Assembly: GCA_017643645.1 (NCBI GenBank)
Contig: JAEPNB010000011.1
Coordinates: 62,001 to 126,000, forward strand
Length of the DNA stretch: 64,000 nucleotides
Direction: 5' to 3'
DNA from: Balneola sp.
GTDB lineage: Bacteria > Bacteroidota > Rhodothermia > Balneolales > Balneolaceae
Of the stretch, positions 1 to 8,958 are shown piece after piece; the first letter of the stretch is position 1, and each line of letters begins with the position of its first letter. The notes below the pieces were generated by a model. The model saw only the letters and a list, made by a program, of their open reading frames with translations. It ran no database searches and was not told the origin of the DNA. The position numbers and the translations under genes were made by a program.

Positions 1-1847
1 CGGATAACAAGAACAATGTTTCTACAAATGTTACTTTGCATTGGAATTCAGTTAGTGGAGCGGACTCTTATGATTTCCAGGTTGCAACAGATGAAAATTT
101 TATTGATCTAATTACCAATCAACAAGATGTAACCTCACTACAATATCCGGCAAATTTAGAAAGTGACACCAAATATTTTTGGAGAGTCAGGGCAAAAAAT
201 GAAACTGAAACTACCAATTGGTCTGATGTTTGGAGCTTCAGTACAGTAGTTGAAAATAATTCAATTTCAATTTTATCACCCGCAGGCAAAGTTATTTGGG
301 ATGCCGGAAAAACTTATTCAATAAGGTGGAATACAACCAACAGGGTAAATGCAGTAGATATATTTTATAAAATCGGACAGAATGGAGAATGGCAGCAAAT
401 TAGTACAAACGTCCCATCCTCTGACAATAGGTATAATTGGGAGGTACCCGAAATTCAATCTGAAAGAACCTATATAAAAATAAGTGACTCCGAGAGAACC
501 GACATTACGAATCAAAGTAATTCATTCATTGTTTATCCAAATACTGTGAATTTAGAATTAAATTCATCTTTCCCTTCAAACCCCGGTCCATTAGACTACA
601 AACTGATAGGACTTCCAATGGCAGAAAACTATAACCTCGAAAATGTTTTTGAAGGAAAATATGGAGAAGATTGGAGAGCTTTTTATGACAACGGTAAAGC
701 GGAAGATTTTCTTATTGAGTATTCTGATTCTGAACCATTCCAATTTCAACCAGGCAAAGGTTTTTGGGTTATAGCTTCCAAAGATCTTGACTTAAATAAT
801 GATGTACCGTCTAAAGACCTTAATGTAGACAGCACATTAACTATTCCCCTTCAGCAAGGTTGGAATATAATATCAAATCCGTTTTGGTTTACTATTTCAT
901 GGAGTTCTGTAATCCAAAAAAATAACTTAAATAATTCAGATGGAATTAATACCACACTGTGGAATTTTGACCAGACCTTCGATGGAACTTCTGCTTTTGA
1001 ACCATATAAGGCATATTATTATTTCAACGAATTGGATTTGAGTGAATTAAAAATTCCTTTGATTCCTTTTACAACAACTAATAATTCTAAACTCAAAAAC
1101 ACCTATTCTGCAGATAAAGAGTTTAAAGTTTCTCTTAATACTGATCAAGCCGAGCTCTCATCTATAAAAATAATATACGATCCTAATTTGAATGGTAAGG
1201 TTACACCTTTGCAGTATGCTCCACCCACTCCATTTTCCGAAAATTCAATTTCAATTGTTCCGGATATAAGAAATGCTGAAAACAAGTATCCGATTGCTAA
1301 AGTTTTAATGCCTGAAATACAATCAGCATCGTTTATAGATTTCGAAATACGAAATAACAAAGATGGATTTTTAAAAATTGAAGGAAAGGAAGTCTTTGAT
1401 GATTATTCAATAAAACTAATAAATGTTGAAACGGATACTGAATGGGATTTAAGTAATTCGGAAGAAATACATTTAGATAATTCCGCTTCTCCAAAAAATT
1501 TTCGCCTTATAGTTGGTGAACAATCGTACGTTGAAGAGGAAATTGAAAACTTTATACCTTCTCAAGTTCAACTTTCGCAAAACTATCCTAACCCCTTTAA
1601 TGGGCAAACTGTAATAAAATATAGTATTCCGCAAAACGGGAAGCAGGCGAATGTAAGTTTGGAAATATTCAATATTTTAGGTCAAAAAGTGATCACTCTT
1701 TTAAACAAAAAACAAGAGGCCGGGAACTATGAAGTTAAATGGGATGCCAAAAACTCTGCCGGCTCAGCTGTTTCTACCGGAGTATATTATTATCGTTTAA
1801 TCGTTAATAATTCTGTATACACCAGATCTCTAACCTATCTTAAATAG
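1..1847 (+). CDS. Secreted FN3 protein with type IX sorting domain, 5' truncated
   Basis: The reading frame is open from base 3, so the gene starts upstream of the window; an internal TTG at 36 is not a convincing start. Visible order: an FN3 domain (HWNSVSGADSYDFQVATD), a Kre9/Knh1-like Ser-Thr-rich repeat (SILSPAGKVIWDAGKTYSI), a long middle section of no known family, and a C-terminal type A sorting domain (LSQNYPNPFNGQTVIKY ... GVYYYRL). That C-terminus is known to direct export and surface attachment by the type IX secretion system. The FN3 domain resembles the one in the GH18 protein at 3753, which suggests a shared extracellular polysaccharide or adhesion role. The substrate cannot be told because the N-terminus, where a catalytic domain could lie, is missing. 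Confidence 0.85.
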   Translation, partial: DNKNNVSTNVTLHWNSVSGADSYDFQVATDENFIDLITNQQDVTSLQYPANLESDTKYFWRVRAKNETETTNWSDVWSFSTVVENNSISILSPAGKVIWDAGKTYSIRWNTTNRVNAVDIFYKIGQNGEWQQISTNVPSSDNRYNWEVPEIQSERTYIKISDSERTDITNQSNSFIVYPNTVNLELNSSFPSNPGPLDYKLIGLPMAENYNLENVFEGKYGEDWRAFYDNGKAEDFLIEYSDSEPFQFQPGKGFWVIASKDLDLNNDVPSKDLNVDSTLTIPLQQGWNIISNPFWFTISWSSVIQKNNLNNSDGINTTLWNFDQTFDGTSAFEPYKAYYYFNELDLSELKIPLIPFTTTNNSKLKNTYSADKEFKVSLNTDQAELSSIKIIYDPNLNGKVTPLQYAPPTPFSENSISIVPDIRNAENKYPIAKVLMPEIQSASFIDFEIRNNKDGFLKIEGKEVFDDYSIKLINVETDTEWDLSNSEEIHLDNSASPKNFRLIVGEQSYVEEEIENFIPSQVQLSQNYPNPFNGQTVIKYSIPQNGKQANVSLEIFNILGQKVITLLNKKQEAGNYEVKWDAKNSAGSAVSTGVYYYRLIVNNSVYTRSLTYLK

Positions 1848-2068
1848 TCTTTTTAATCTCATCATCAATCTAATTGAAAAAGAAGATATGATATATGGTC
1901 GTAATTAAATGAATTAAACTGGTTAACTATTACATGGTATATATTCTGAAAGGTGTACTTCAATAATTGGTTTTAGAGTTTAGAATTCGGAACATTTTAT
2001 TTTGAGGTCAGTAAGACTACAAATCCAGGTATTTGCCTGAAATTGTAATTTACAGACACGATTAGAAA

Positions 2069-3289
2069 ATGTTTATTTATAGATGTTTCTTTTCCACTTT
2101 CATTCTCTTTCTATGTATAGCTTGTACTCCATTAACAAATGACAATAACGAAGAAAGTGACGACAGCTCCTCTACTCAAGCTCCAACATTTACACACAAA
2201 ACCGATGTTTGGGTTAGTGCTTACTTAGGTGCCTGGAATCACTATGCACCACCGGGTGGCAACTGGGGGAATTTACCAACCGAAGAAATTGATTGGGATG
2301 CTTTTACTCAATTAATATATTTTTCTTTGAAAGCGAATTCTGATGGAAGCCTATCTAAAATTGAAGACTTCCAAAATTTCAACCCGGATCGTTTAGATGC
2401 AATCGTAAAGGCTGCACATAATAATGGTAAACCGGTACTATTTACAATTGGAGGTTGGGGTAATCATGAAGAGTTTAGTAGTGCAATTTCTGATCAATAC
2501 AGAGAGATATTTGTTGATAATTTGATAGAGGTAATGGATGTATGGGAGTTTGATGGTATTGACTTAGATCTTGAACCTATTCAAAATGAGGATATTGAGA
2601 ATTATAAAAAGTTTGTGAATTTACTTCACAAAAAACTCCAAAATAAAGCTACTTCTCTTGGTTATAAACCTATGCTTACCGCTGCTACAATTTGGAAGCC
2701 TGAATTATTTGCTTCTCTTCAAGAAAAATTTGATCAAATTAATTTGATGACATACGATATGAGTGGTGCATGGCCAGGTTGGGTTAGCTGGCATAACGCC
2801 CCGGTTTACAGCGCCGGACACCTCTTTCCCGGAACTACAAACCCTCTTCCTTCTGCCGATTCCAAAACTCAGGAATTTTTAGATGCCGGAGTTGCAAAAG
2901 AAAAACTAGGTATTGGAATAGATTACTACGGATACGTTTGGGAGGGCTTTGTTATAAAACCTCTTGAAACCTGGCTTATAAAGCCTACAGTTAAATCTAA
3001 TATTCCTTACTATGAAATAATGAAAGAGTTCTATTCCGAAGAAAATTACCGTTGGGACGATGAAGCAAAAGCTGCTTTTATTAGCATAAGTAGTATTATC
3101 CCTTTAAATAATCGATTTATTTCATATGACGATGAAAAAAGCATAGAAGCAAAGTTTGATTATGTAAGAAATAAAGATCTTGGAGGTTTAATTATTTGGG
3201 AACTTTCCGGAGGGTACCAAAAAGACAGGCCAAAAGGAGAAAGGGACATTCTGCTACAGGAAGTAAAACATCAGCTTCACGATGAATGA
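2069..3289 (+). CDS. GH18 chitinase-like lipoprotein
   Basis: 406 aa. The hydrophobic start ends in a lipobox (LFLCIAC, Cys19), so the protein is probably a lipid-anchored envelope protein. The rest is a single GH18 TIM barrel: TIGGWG on strand 3, then DGIDLDLE at residues 162-169, where the catalytic Glu169 and the helper aspartates Asp165 and Asp167 are all present, then NLMTYDMSGAW. GH18 enzymes cleave beta-1,4-GlcNAc polymers such as chitin; some act on glycoprotein glycans. No binding domain is attached. It is a close paralog of the catalytic domain of the next gene, sharing YNHYAPP/WNHYAPP, GNWGNLPTEEIDWDAF and WPGWVSWHNA, so the pair arose by duplication. Activity is likely; chitin as substrate is inferred. 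Confidence 0.88.
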   Translation: MFIYRCFFSTFILFLCIACTPLTNDNNEESDDSSSTQAPTFTHKTDVWVSAYLGAWNHYAPPGGNWGNLPTEEIDWDAFTQLIYFSLKANSDGSLSKIEDFQNFNPDRLDAIVKAAHNNGKPVLFTIGGWGNHEEFSSAISDQYREIFVDNLIEVMDVWEFDGIDLDLEPIQNEDIENYKKFVNLLHKKLQNKATSLGYKPMLTAATIWKPELFASLQEKFDQINLMTYDMSGAWPGWVSWHNAPVYSAGHLFPGTTNPLPSADSKTQEFLDAGVAKEKLGIGIDYYGYVWEGFVIKPLETWLIKPTVKSNIPYYEIMKEFYSEENYRWDDEAKAAFISISSIIPLNNRFISYDDEKSIEAKFDYVRNKDLGGLIIWELSGGYQKDRPKGERDILLQEVKHQLHDE

Positions 3290-3415
3290 CCAATTATTAA
3301 TTTAAACATCTTTTTCTCCTCACCATAATCTCGCATCAAAATTTCTGATGGTTCTAATCATTTACTTTAGGTCTTCGCACTTTTCAAATCATAGACAAGT
3401 TCCATTTATTACTTC

Positions 3416-3440
3416 ATTTGTAGTACTATTTACTACAAAT
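3416..3440. promoter_or_regulatory. Candidate operator palindrome 1
   Basis: Perfect inverted repeat ATTTGTAGTA, five-base spacer CTATT, TACTACAAAT. Ten-base arms with a five-base spacer fit a dimeric regulator site better than a terminator, because no U-run follows and the arms are AT-rich. The same architecture recurs at 3611. Confidence 0.55.
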
Positions 3441-3610
3441 CTAATTTTTTTAAATAACTCATCTCAAAAATCTATTTCTATTTCAAAATTCTAATATTTC
3501 TTTATGATATTGATTTTATGAATCTTAAGGAAATATTTAATGATTTTTTCCAAAAAAATTTTTTTACCTAAAATTTTCGGGGACAGCAGCTTAGATTGAT
3601 AGAATATTAT

Positions 3611-3631
3611 TTGTAGTACTGTGTACTACAT
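3611..3631. promoter_or_regulatory. Candidate operator palindrome 2
   Basis: TTGTAGTA, spacer CTGTG, TACTACAT. Seven perfectly paired bases on each side and the same five-base spacing as the palindrome at 3416. It lies about 120 bp upstream of the GH18 start at 3753. Related half-sites occur near the stressosome genes (10165-10173, 10222-10228, 15497-15505). Confidence 0.55.
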
Positions 3632-3752
3632 ACCTGTAATAATATTTATTATATATTTCGTTTGTTAAATATTACAAGAGAGTAATAGAGTTTATTAGTG
3701 TTAAAAATGCTGATATCTCTTCTTATTCAAACAAAAACAAATCAAGAAATAA

Positions 3753-6548
3753 ATGAGAAAACTATCAATCTTTCTATTATTAGTTATTCTGATTAACAAC
3801 TGTTCTGATATAACTAGTTCTAATAGTGAAACTGAAAATAATTTTAACCAAGAGAATTCTCCTAAAGCAACCCATGCCAGTGTAGCTTCAACATCTTCAT
3901 CCGATGTATGGGTAGGTGCGTATATGGCATCTTATAATCATTACGCCCCTCCTACAGGAAACTGGGGTAATTTACCTACAGAAGAAATAGACTGGGATGC
4001 TTTTACACATCTCTTTTACTTTTCCCTGAAAGCTAATGCAGATGGATCATTGTCTCAAATAGCACCCTATCAAAATATGAGTCCCGACCGTATTAATGCC
4101 ATTGTTACAAGTGCTCACCAAGCAGGTAAACCAGTGCTCTTTACAGTAGGTGGTTGGGGAAATTACGATGGCTTTTCAAATGCCATAAAGCCTGCAAATC
4201 GCTCAAAATTTGTATCTAATATCGTTAATACTCTTACTGAATGGGGCTTTGATGGAGTTGATCTGGATATGGAGCCTATTCAATCTACTGATACACAAAA
4301 CTATAAGGATTTCATAAATGAGCTATATAGTGAGTTCCAAGCTATTCAAACTCCTGTACTATCCAAACCTTTGATATCAGTGGTTACAGTTTGGCATGCC
4401 GAACTTTTTGCTCAGATACAAGATAAGCTAGATCAAATTAATTTGATGACTTATGATCTTAGCGGAGCGTGGCCGGGATGGGTAAGCTGGCATAACGCAG
4501 CAGTTTCAAGTGCTTCATTAGCTTTTCCAAGCAATGGCAAACCTCTCCCATCTATAGATGAAAAAGTGAAAGCTTTTATTCAAGCAGGAATACCGGCATC
4601 CAAACTCGGTATTGGCATCGACTTCTATGGATATGTTTGGAAAGGAGGTTCAGGGACAACTACAGGTGGTGTAACTAAACCATTTCAAGCTTGGATAACT
4701 CCACCGACAGTAACTGATAATGTGCCTTATTATGAGATTATGCAGAATTATTATCAATCTGAATATTATCGTTGGGATAATGAGGCAAAGGCCGCTTATT
4801 TAAGTATCGACAAACCCGGAAGTGCAGATGACATTTTCGTGTCTTACGATGATGAAAAATCAATTCAAGCTAAGTTTGATTATGCTCGTCAAAATGGTCT
4901 TGGAGGTACTATAATTTGGGAACTAGCGGGAGGTTACGAAAAAGACAAGCCATCCGGTTCCAGAGACAAACTTCTAAAGGCTGTTAAACAAGCTATGCTT
5001 AATGGTTCTTCTTCTCCGGTAGCTGATCAATCAGCCCCTAATGTTTCAATTACAAACCCAATTGATGGTTCTGTTGTATCCCAATCAGTTGATCTTATAG
5101 TCTCAGCAAATGATGATATCGGAGTTTCTGAAGTAAAACTTTTTATTGAAGGCACTTTAATTAAAACATTTAATACTTCTTCTTTTAGCTATAGTTGGAA
5201 TACATCAGGTTATCCTAATAAAGATGTGCAAATAAAAGCTGTAGCAAAAGATGCTGCAGGAAACACATCTGAAGATATATTAAATGTAACAGTTAATAAC
5301 ACTATAGATTCTGCCACAGGTTCAGAACTCATGATTTATGATGATCAGCTTTCTTCCCCATGGATAAATACATCCTGGAGCTCTACTATAGATTGGAATA
5401 ATTCTGAACAGGCTAAATCAGGCAGTAAATCTATAAAAGTGTCCCAAAACGCCTGGGGAGCACTTTCTTTAAGAAGTGGTGAATGGGGCAAAGGAGTTGA
5501 TGTTGACCCATCCAAATACACTACAGTAGAATTTGACGTTTTTGCTACTTCAAATAATACCAAGTTTAGTTTATTATTAGAAAATGATTTGTCCACTTCA
5601 TTCGATAAGTATCAAGTAGGCACTGTTGCCACTAATCAATGGACAAATATTAGTGTCCCTTTAAGTTCACTAAACCCAAATTCGGTGCCATTCCACCGAA
5701 TTAACATACTTGAAGTTAGTGGGTTTTCTAAAACGTATTATATCGATAACGTTAAGCTGGTTGGTTCATCGGGCTCAGGCTCATCTACCACGGTCTCAGC
5801 ACCTAATTTGATTGCACCCGCACTACTAGCAACAAATGTTTTAACTGATGTTACATTACAGTGGGAAAACGTTGCTTCAAATTATGATCTAATCGTTGCC
5901 ACAGATCCTGATTTCACAAATCCAGTAGTTAATGTGCAAAACCTTACCGTTCCTCAGTATAGCTTAAAAGAACTTAATAGAGAAGCTACTTACTACTGGA
6001 AAGTAAAAGCTAGAAATACAAATGGAGTTGAGAGTCCTTGGTCATTGGCTTGGAGCTTTAAAACTATTAATGATCCAATCAATAATGTCTCTAACTATGA
6101 AGCCATTTATTCCGATAAGCTTGAGAATAACTGGATAAATTCATCATGGAGCTCAACAGTAAATTTCAATAGTTCTGAAAATGTATTTAAAGGTTCTTCA
6201 ATAAAAGTACAGCAAAATAAATGGGGAGCTTTTAGACTACATAGCGGGTCTTGGAGTTCACCTAATTACCTGGATACCAGATCCTATTCTTTTCTGGAGT
6301 TTAAAATCTATACAGAAGAGACAGATTTTAATTTAAATGTAAATTTAAAGTCTGATAAAGAAAACGTTACTGAAAAGTATAGTTATGGAAGCATACCAAA
6401 TTCAGTATGGACAACAGTTCAAATTCCAATATCTGAACTGAATCCTGATAACTTAATCTTAAATCATATTTCTATCCTAGATGCAAGCGGTAAGAAAAGA
6501 ATCTTTTTCATTGATGATTTAAGATTTATTAAAAAAGGTATTCTCTGA
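3753..6548 (+). CDS. Multidomain GH18 chitinase-like protein
   Basis: 931 aa with a hydrophobic N-terminus followed by Cys17 (LVILINNC), a loose lipobox. Domains: GH18 barrel about 50-417, with TVGGWG and DGVDLDME at 167-174 (catalytic Glu174) and NLMTYDLSGAW; an Ig-like domain about 424-515 (PNVSITNPIDGSVV); a CBM-like beta-sandwich about 525-668; an FN3 domain about 682-775; and a second copy of the CBM-like module about 782-928. The two modules share WINTSW/WINSSW, SIKV, WGA and YIDN/FIDD. The architecture suggests a surface or secreted enzyme that holds insoluble polysaccharide. No type IX sorting domain is visible, so anchoring may rely on the N-terminal cysteine. It follows a smaller GH18 paralog and closes with a strong terminator. 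Confidence 0.88.
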   Translation: MRKLSIFLLLVILINNCSDITSSNSETENNFNQENSPKATHASVASTSSSDVWVGAYMASYNHYAPPTGNWGNLPTEEIDWDAFTHLFYFSLKANADGSLSQIAPYQNMSPDRINAIVTSAHQAGKPVLFTVGGWGNYDGFSNAIKPANRSKFVSNIVNTLTEWGFDGVDLDMEPIQSTDTQNYKDFINELYSEFQAIQTPVLSKPLISVVTVWHAELFAQIQDKLDQINLMTYDLSGAWPGWVSWHNAAVSSASLAFPSNGKPLPSIDEKVKAFIQAGIPASKLGIGIDFYGYVWKGGSGTTTGGVTKPFQAWITPPTVTDNVPYYEIMQNYYQSEYYRWDNEAKAAYLSIDKPGSADDIFVSYDDEKSIQAKFDYARQNGLGGTIIWELAGGYEKDKPSGSRDKLLKAVKQAMLNGSSSPVADQSAPNVSITNPIDGSVVSQSVDLIVSANDDIGVSEVKLFIEGTLIKTFNTSSFSYSWNTSGYPNKDVQIKAVAKDAAGNTSEDILNVTVNNTIDSATGSELMIYDDQLSSPWINTSWSSTIDWNNSEQAKSGSKSIKVSQNAWGALSLRSGEWGKGVDVDPSKYTTVEFDVFATSNNTKFSLLLENDLSTSFDKYQVGTVATNQWTNISVPLSSLNPNSVPFHRINILEVSGFSKTYYIDNVKLVGSSGSGSSTTVSAPNLIAPALLATNVLTDVTLQWENVASNYDLIVATDPDFTNPVVNVQNLTVPQYSLKELNREATYYWKVKARNTNGVESPWSLAWSFKTINDPINNVSNYEAIYSDKLENNWINSSWSSTVNFNSSENVFKGSSIKVQQNKWGAFRLHSGSWSSPNYLDTRSYSFLEFKIYTEETDFNLNVNLKSDKENVTEKYSYGSIPNSVWTTVQIPISELNPDNLILNHISILDASGKKRIFFIDDLRFIKKGIL

Positions 6549-6560
6549 TTTACTCTTATA

Positions 6561-6596
6561 AAAAGTATTCGGATGATTTCAATCCGAATACTTTTT
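6561..6596 (+). terminator. Rho-independent terminator of the large GH18 gene
   Basis: A perfect 14-bp stem (AAAAGTATTCGGAT at 6561-6574, ATCCGAATACTTTT at 6582-6595) with a 7-base loop, ending in a T-run, 13 bp after the stop codon. The A-rich left base lets it work in both directions. Confidence 0.85.
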
Positions 6597-6717
6597 ATAT
6601 ATTATAATTTTTTCTTAGAACCCAAAATTGTGAATCAAAATTTATTTAAGTAAAATAGTTTGCTTCAAATTTTCCGACTATTTCTTTCGAGATAAATTTA
6701 ATACAAAAAGAAAAATT

Positions 6718-7131
6718 TTGAACCTTAGGAACCAAAAAAACAAACTCTTTTTCACTCTGGAAAATGATATAGATCTAAAAAAGGCACTTTTGGATTTAAA
6801 GATTCGCCTTGAAAATACAGAGTATTCACTGTCTGAAATCACATTGTTTAGTACAGCTATTTCTGAAATTGGCAGAGTCTTCTTAATTAAATTCAGGAAA
6901 GTAGAAATTCATTTTGATCTTAAACTTCAAAATACAATTAATGAAGTAACCACAACGATTACAGGAGAAGAACCTAAAGAATCTTTTTATTCAAAATCGA
7001 TATTGCAGGATTTTTTGGAAAATGAATTTAAAAATATCTTGTCAAACTTTGACACAAATAAACTTGCCGTAAGTCAAAATGGATCCTCGTCTTTAATGTT
7101 ACGTATATCTCCGGCACTTTTTGACAATTAG
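6718..7131 (+). CDS. Diverged RsbT/RsbW-like small protein
   Basis: 137 aa from a TTG codon; an alternative start cannot be excluded. I see a local resemblance to the RsbT-like protein encoded at 13543: LFSTAISEIGR here against LIATALSEICR there, which is the N-box helix of the GHKL ATPase fold. The essential Asn and the following HAG are missing (VFLIKFRKVEIHF instead), and no glycine-rich lid is present. It would therefore be a non-ATP-binding relative, or a protein that only mimics that helix. It converges on the sigma-54 activator gene and overlaps it by 4 bp, so it sits at the far edge of the stressosome region. Function unknown. Confidence 0.6.
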   Translation: MNLRNQKNKLFFTLENDIDLKKALLDLKIRLENTEYSLSEITLFSTAISEIGRVFLIKFRKVEIHFDLKLQNTINEVTTTITGEEPKESFYSKSILQDFLENEFKNILSNFDTNKLAVSQNGSSSLMLRISPALFDN

Positions 7132-8150
7132 TACTGGTTTTCATATTTATTTAACTTGTTGTGCAGTGTTTTTCTGCTAAATCCCAAAATTTTTGCGGCT
7201 TCTGACTTATTGTTGTCTACTGAAAGCAATGTCCTGTCTATAAGCATCTTTTCTGCTTCTTCCATTGATATACCTAAAGGTATTTTTACCTGACTTCCGG
7301 GTATAGGATTTTTAATGTTTAACTTGGAATCGGAAAAAGCTTCGTCACAACTACAATCTTCCAATATTTCACTAGGTAAAAATTTACTCGATATCTCCTT
7401 ATCCATGCACATAATTACTGTTCTTTCAATAGTATTTCTCAGTTCTCGTACATTCCCAGGCCACATATAATTTCGAAGATAGTTACCACATTCATTTGTG
7501 AAATACTTTGGTTCACACTCATGTTTTTTAATGAATTTTTTCAGATAAAAATCAGCCAGCTCAATTATGTCTGATCTCCTCTCTCTTAACGGGGGTATCT
7601 CGAGTTCAATAACACATAATCTATAGTACAGATCTTTTCTAAAATCACCTTCTTCAATAGCTTTTTTGAGATTGCAATTAGTTGCTGCAACTATGCGTAC
7701 ATCAGTTTTAATTTCCTCTTTTCCACCTACCCTCCTAAACGATCTTTGTTCTACAGCTCTCAATAATTTCACCTGCATGTCAAGTTCCATTTCTCCAATT
7801 TCATCTAAAAAAATTGTCCCGCCTGAAGCTTGCTCAAAACAACCTTCTTTCTTTTCAGTGGCTCCGGTGAAAGCTCCTTTTTCGTGACCGAATAACTCGC
7901 TTTCAACCAAATCCTTTGAAATAGCTCCACAATTTAATGCAACAAATGGTTGGTCTTTTCTTTTGCTTTTATGGTGAATTAATCTTGAAACCACTTCCTT
8001 GCCGGTACCACTTTCACCTGTAATTAAAACCGTAGCATCAGTAGTTGCGATTTTATCTATTTTGTAACATAAATCTTTCATAGATTTGTCATTCGCAATG
8101 AATTCAGGGCTTTTCTTTCCTTTTGTATATTTTATTTGCTTGCGTTCCAT
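7128..8150 (-). CDS. Sigma-54-dependent transcriptional activator lacking a receiver
   Basis: 340 aa. It begins almost directly with the AAA+ domain: Walker A GESGTGKE at 45-52, the sigma-54 contact loop GAFTGA at 92-97, Walker B GTIFLDEIGE at 111-120, and the arginine-rich PPLRERRSDI segment. The C-terminal Fis-type helix-turn-helix (SEAAKILGFSRKTLHNKL) binds DNA. NtrC-family proteins remodel RpoN-RNA polymerase at distant enhancers. Typical members have an N-terminal receiver or sensor domain; here only about 20 residues precede the ATPase, so control must be by expression level or by a partner. It is the last gene of the minus-strand regulatory run, 16 bp after a response regulator gene. 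Confidence 0.92.
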   Translation of the reverse strand: MERKQIKYTKGKKSPEFIANDKSMKDLCYKIDKIATTDATVLITGESGTGKEVVSRLIHHKSKRKDQPFVALNCGAISKDLVESELFGHEKGAFTGATEKKEGCFEQASGGTIFLDEIGEMELDMQVKLLRAVEQRSFRRVGGKEEIKTDVRIVAATNCNLKKAIEEGDFRKDLYYRLCVIELEIPPLRERRSDIIELADFYLKKFIKKHECEPKYFTNECGNYLRNYMWPGNVRELRNTIERTVIMCMDKEISSKFLPSEILEDCSCDEAFSDSKLNIKNPIPGSQVKIPLGISMEEAEKMLIDRTLLSVDNNKSEAAKILGFSRKTLHNKLNKYENQY

Positions 8151-8166
8151 CAGAAGGTCTTATTTT

Positions 8167-8853
8167 TTAAAGTTCGTCAATTAATTCATTAGCCAATGCA
8201 TATCGTGCAATTGCCACATTAGATTCCAGGTTCAGTTTATCCATCAATCTTGCACGATAAGTATGAACGGTTCGTACATTCAGAGATAATTCGTCTGCTA
8301 TCTCTTTAATTTTTTTAGCCGATGCTATCATACACATTATTTGATACTCTCTTTTTGAAAGGCTTTCATGTGGTAATTCCCTTCTTTCTTCATCAACTTC
8401 AATCGCCAATTGTTCGGCGACTTTTTGATTTATATAACGTCCCTTTTTATTTACAATAATATCAACCGCTTCAACAAGCTTAGTTGAGACGCTCTCTTTA
8501 GTTAAATACCCATTCGCACCAGCTCTTATCGCTTTAATAGCGAATTTTTCTTCCGGGTGCATACTTAATATCAAAACAGGTAAATTTTTATACCTGTTTC
8601 TTAATTCTTTCAGTATTACTAACCCACTTTTTCCGGGTATTCCTATATCCAATATGACTAAATCAGGAATTCCTTGATCTAAAAGTTCAATAAAGTCACC
8701 ATAGTTATCAGACTCGCCACTTACATCAATATTTAAATCGCCTTTCATAAGCACCTTCTTTATTCCCTCTCTTACTAAAGGGTGGTCGTCAACAATGATG
8801 ATTTCAATATTTTTTTTTCTCTCTCTATCAGTATTGTTATTCTCTGCCTTCAT
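8167..8853 (-). CDS. NarL/LuxR-family response regulator (copy 2)
   Basis: 228 aa. A receiver domain (IIVDDHPLVREG; phospho-acceptor Asp69 in DLVILDIGIPGKSG) is followed by a LuxR-type helix-turn-helix (LSKREYQIMCMIASAKKIKEIADELSLN, given here in part: KEIADELSLNVRTVHTYR). It is a clear paralog of the regulator at 10470, sharing LPVLILSMHPE, FAI, RAGANGYL/KAGASGYL and VHTYR, and has a 15-residue extension at the N-terminus. No second kinase lies nearby, so both regulators may answer to the kinase at 11119. It probably binds DNA as a phosphorylated dimer. Confidence 0.93.
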   Translation of the reverse strand: MKAENNNTDRERKKNIEIIIVDDHPLVREGIKKVLMKGDLNIDVSGESDNYGDFIELLDQGIPDLVILDIGIPGKSGLVILKELRNRYKNLPVLILSMHPEEKFAIKAIRAGANGYLTKESVSTKLVEAVDIIVNKKGRYINQKVAEQLAIEVDEERRELPHESLSKREYQIMCMIASAKKIKEIADELSLNVRTVHTYRARLMDKLNLESNVAIARYALANELIDEL

Positions 8854-8958
8854 AATCTCTCTCTGTATGATATATATACGTTCGCCTTTACTCTATTTCT
8901 AGTAAAACACGCATTAAACAATAAAAACCTAAGTTCTCAATTTAAATCACACTAAACT

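Larger units (their letters stand above)
3290..3752. other. 463-bp intergenic region upstream of the large GH18 gene
   Basis: No gene is seen. The region is very AT-rich and holds two palindromes of the same architecture, listed separately at 3416-3440 and 3611-3631. They sit about 310 and 120 bp upstream of the GH18 start. No sigma-54 type -24/-12 box was recognised, and no convincing terminator for the preceding gene. Confidence 0.6.

Noticed and set aside
3290-3752. CRISPR-like or terminator reading of the TTGTAGTA palindromes
   Set aside because: Only two copies, without regular spacing, GC-rich stem or U-run; an operator fits better.
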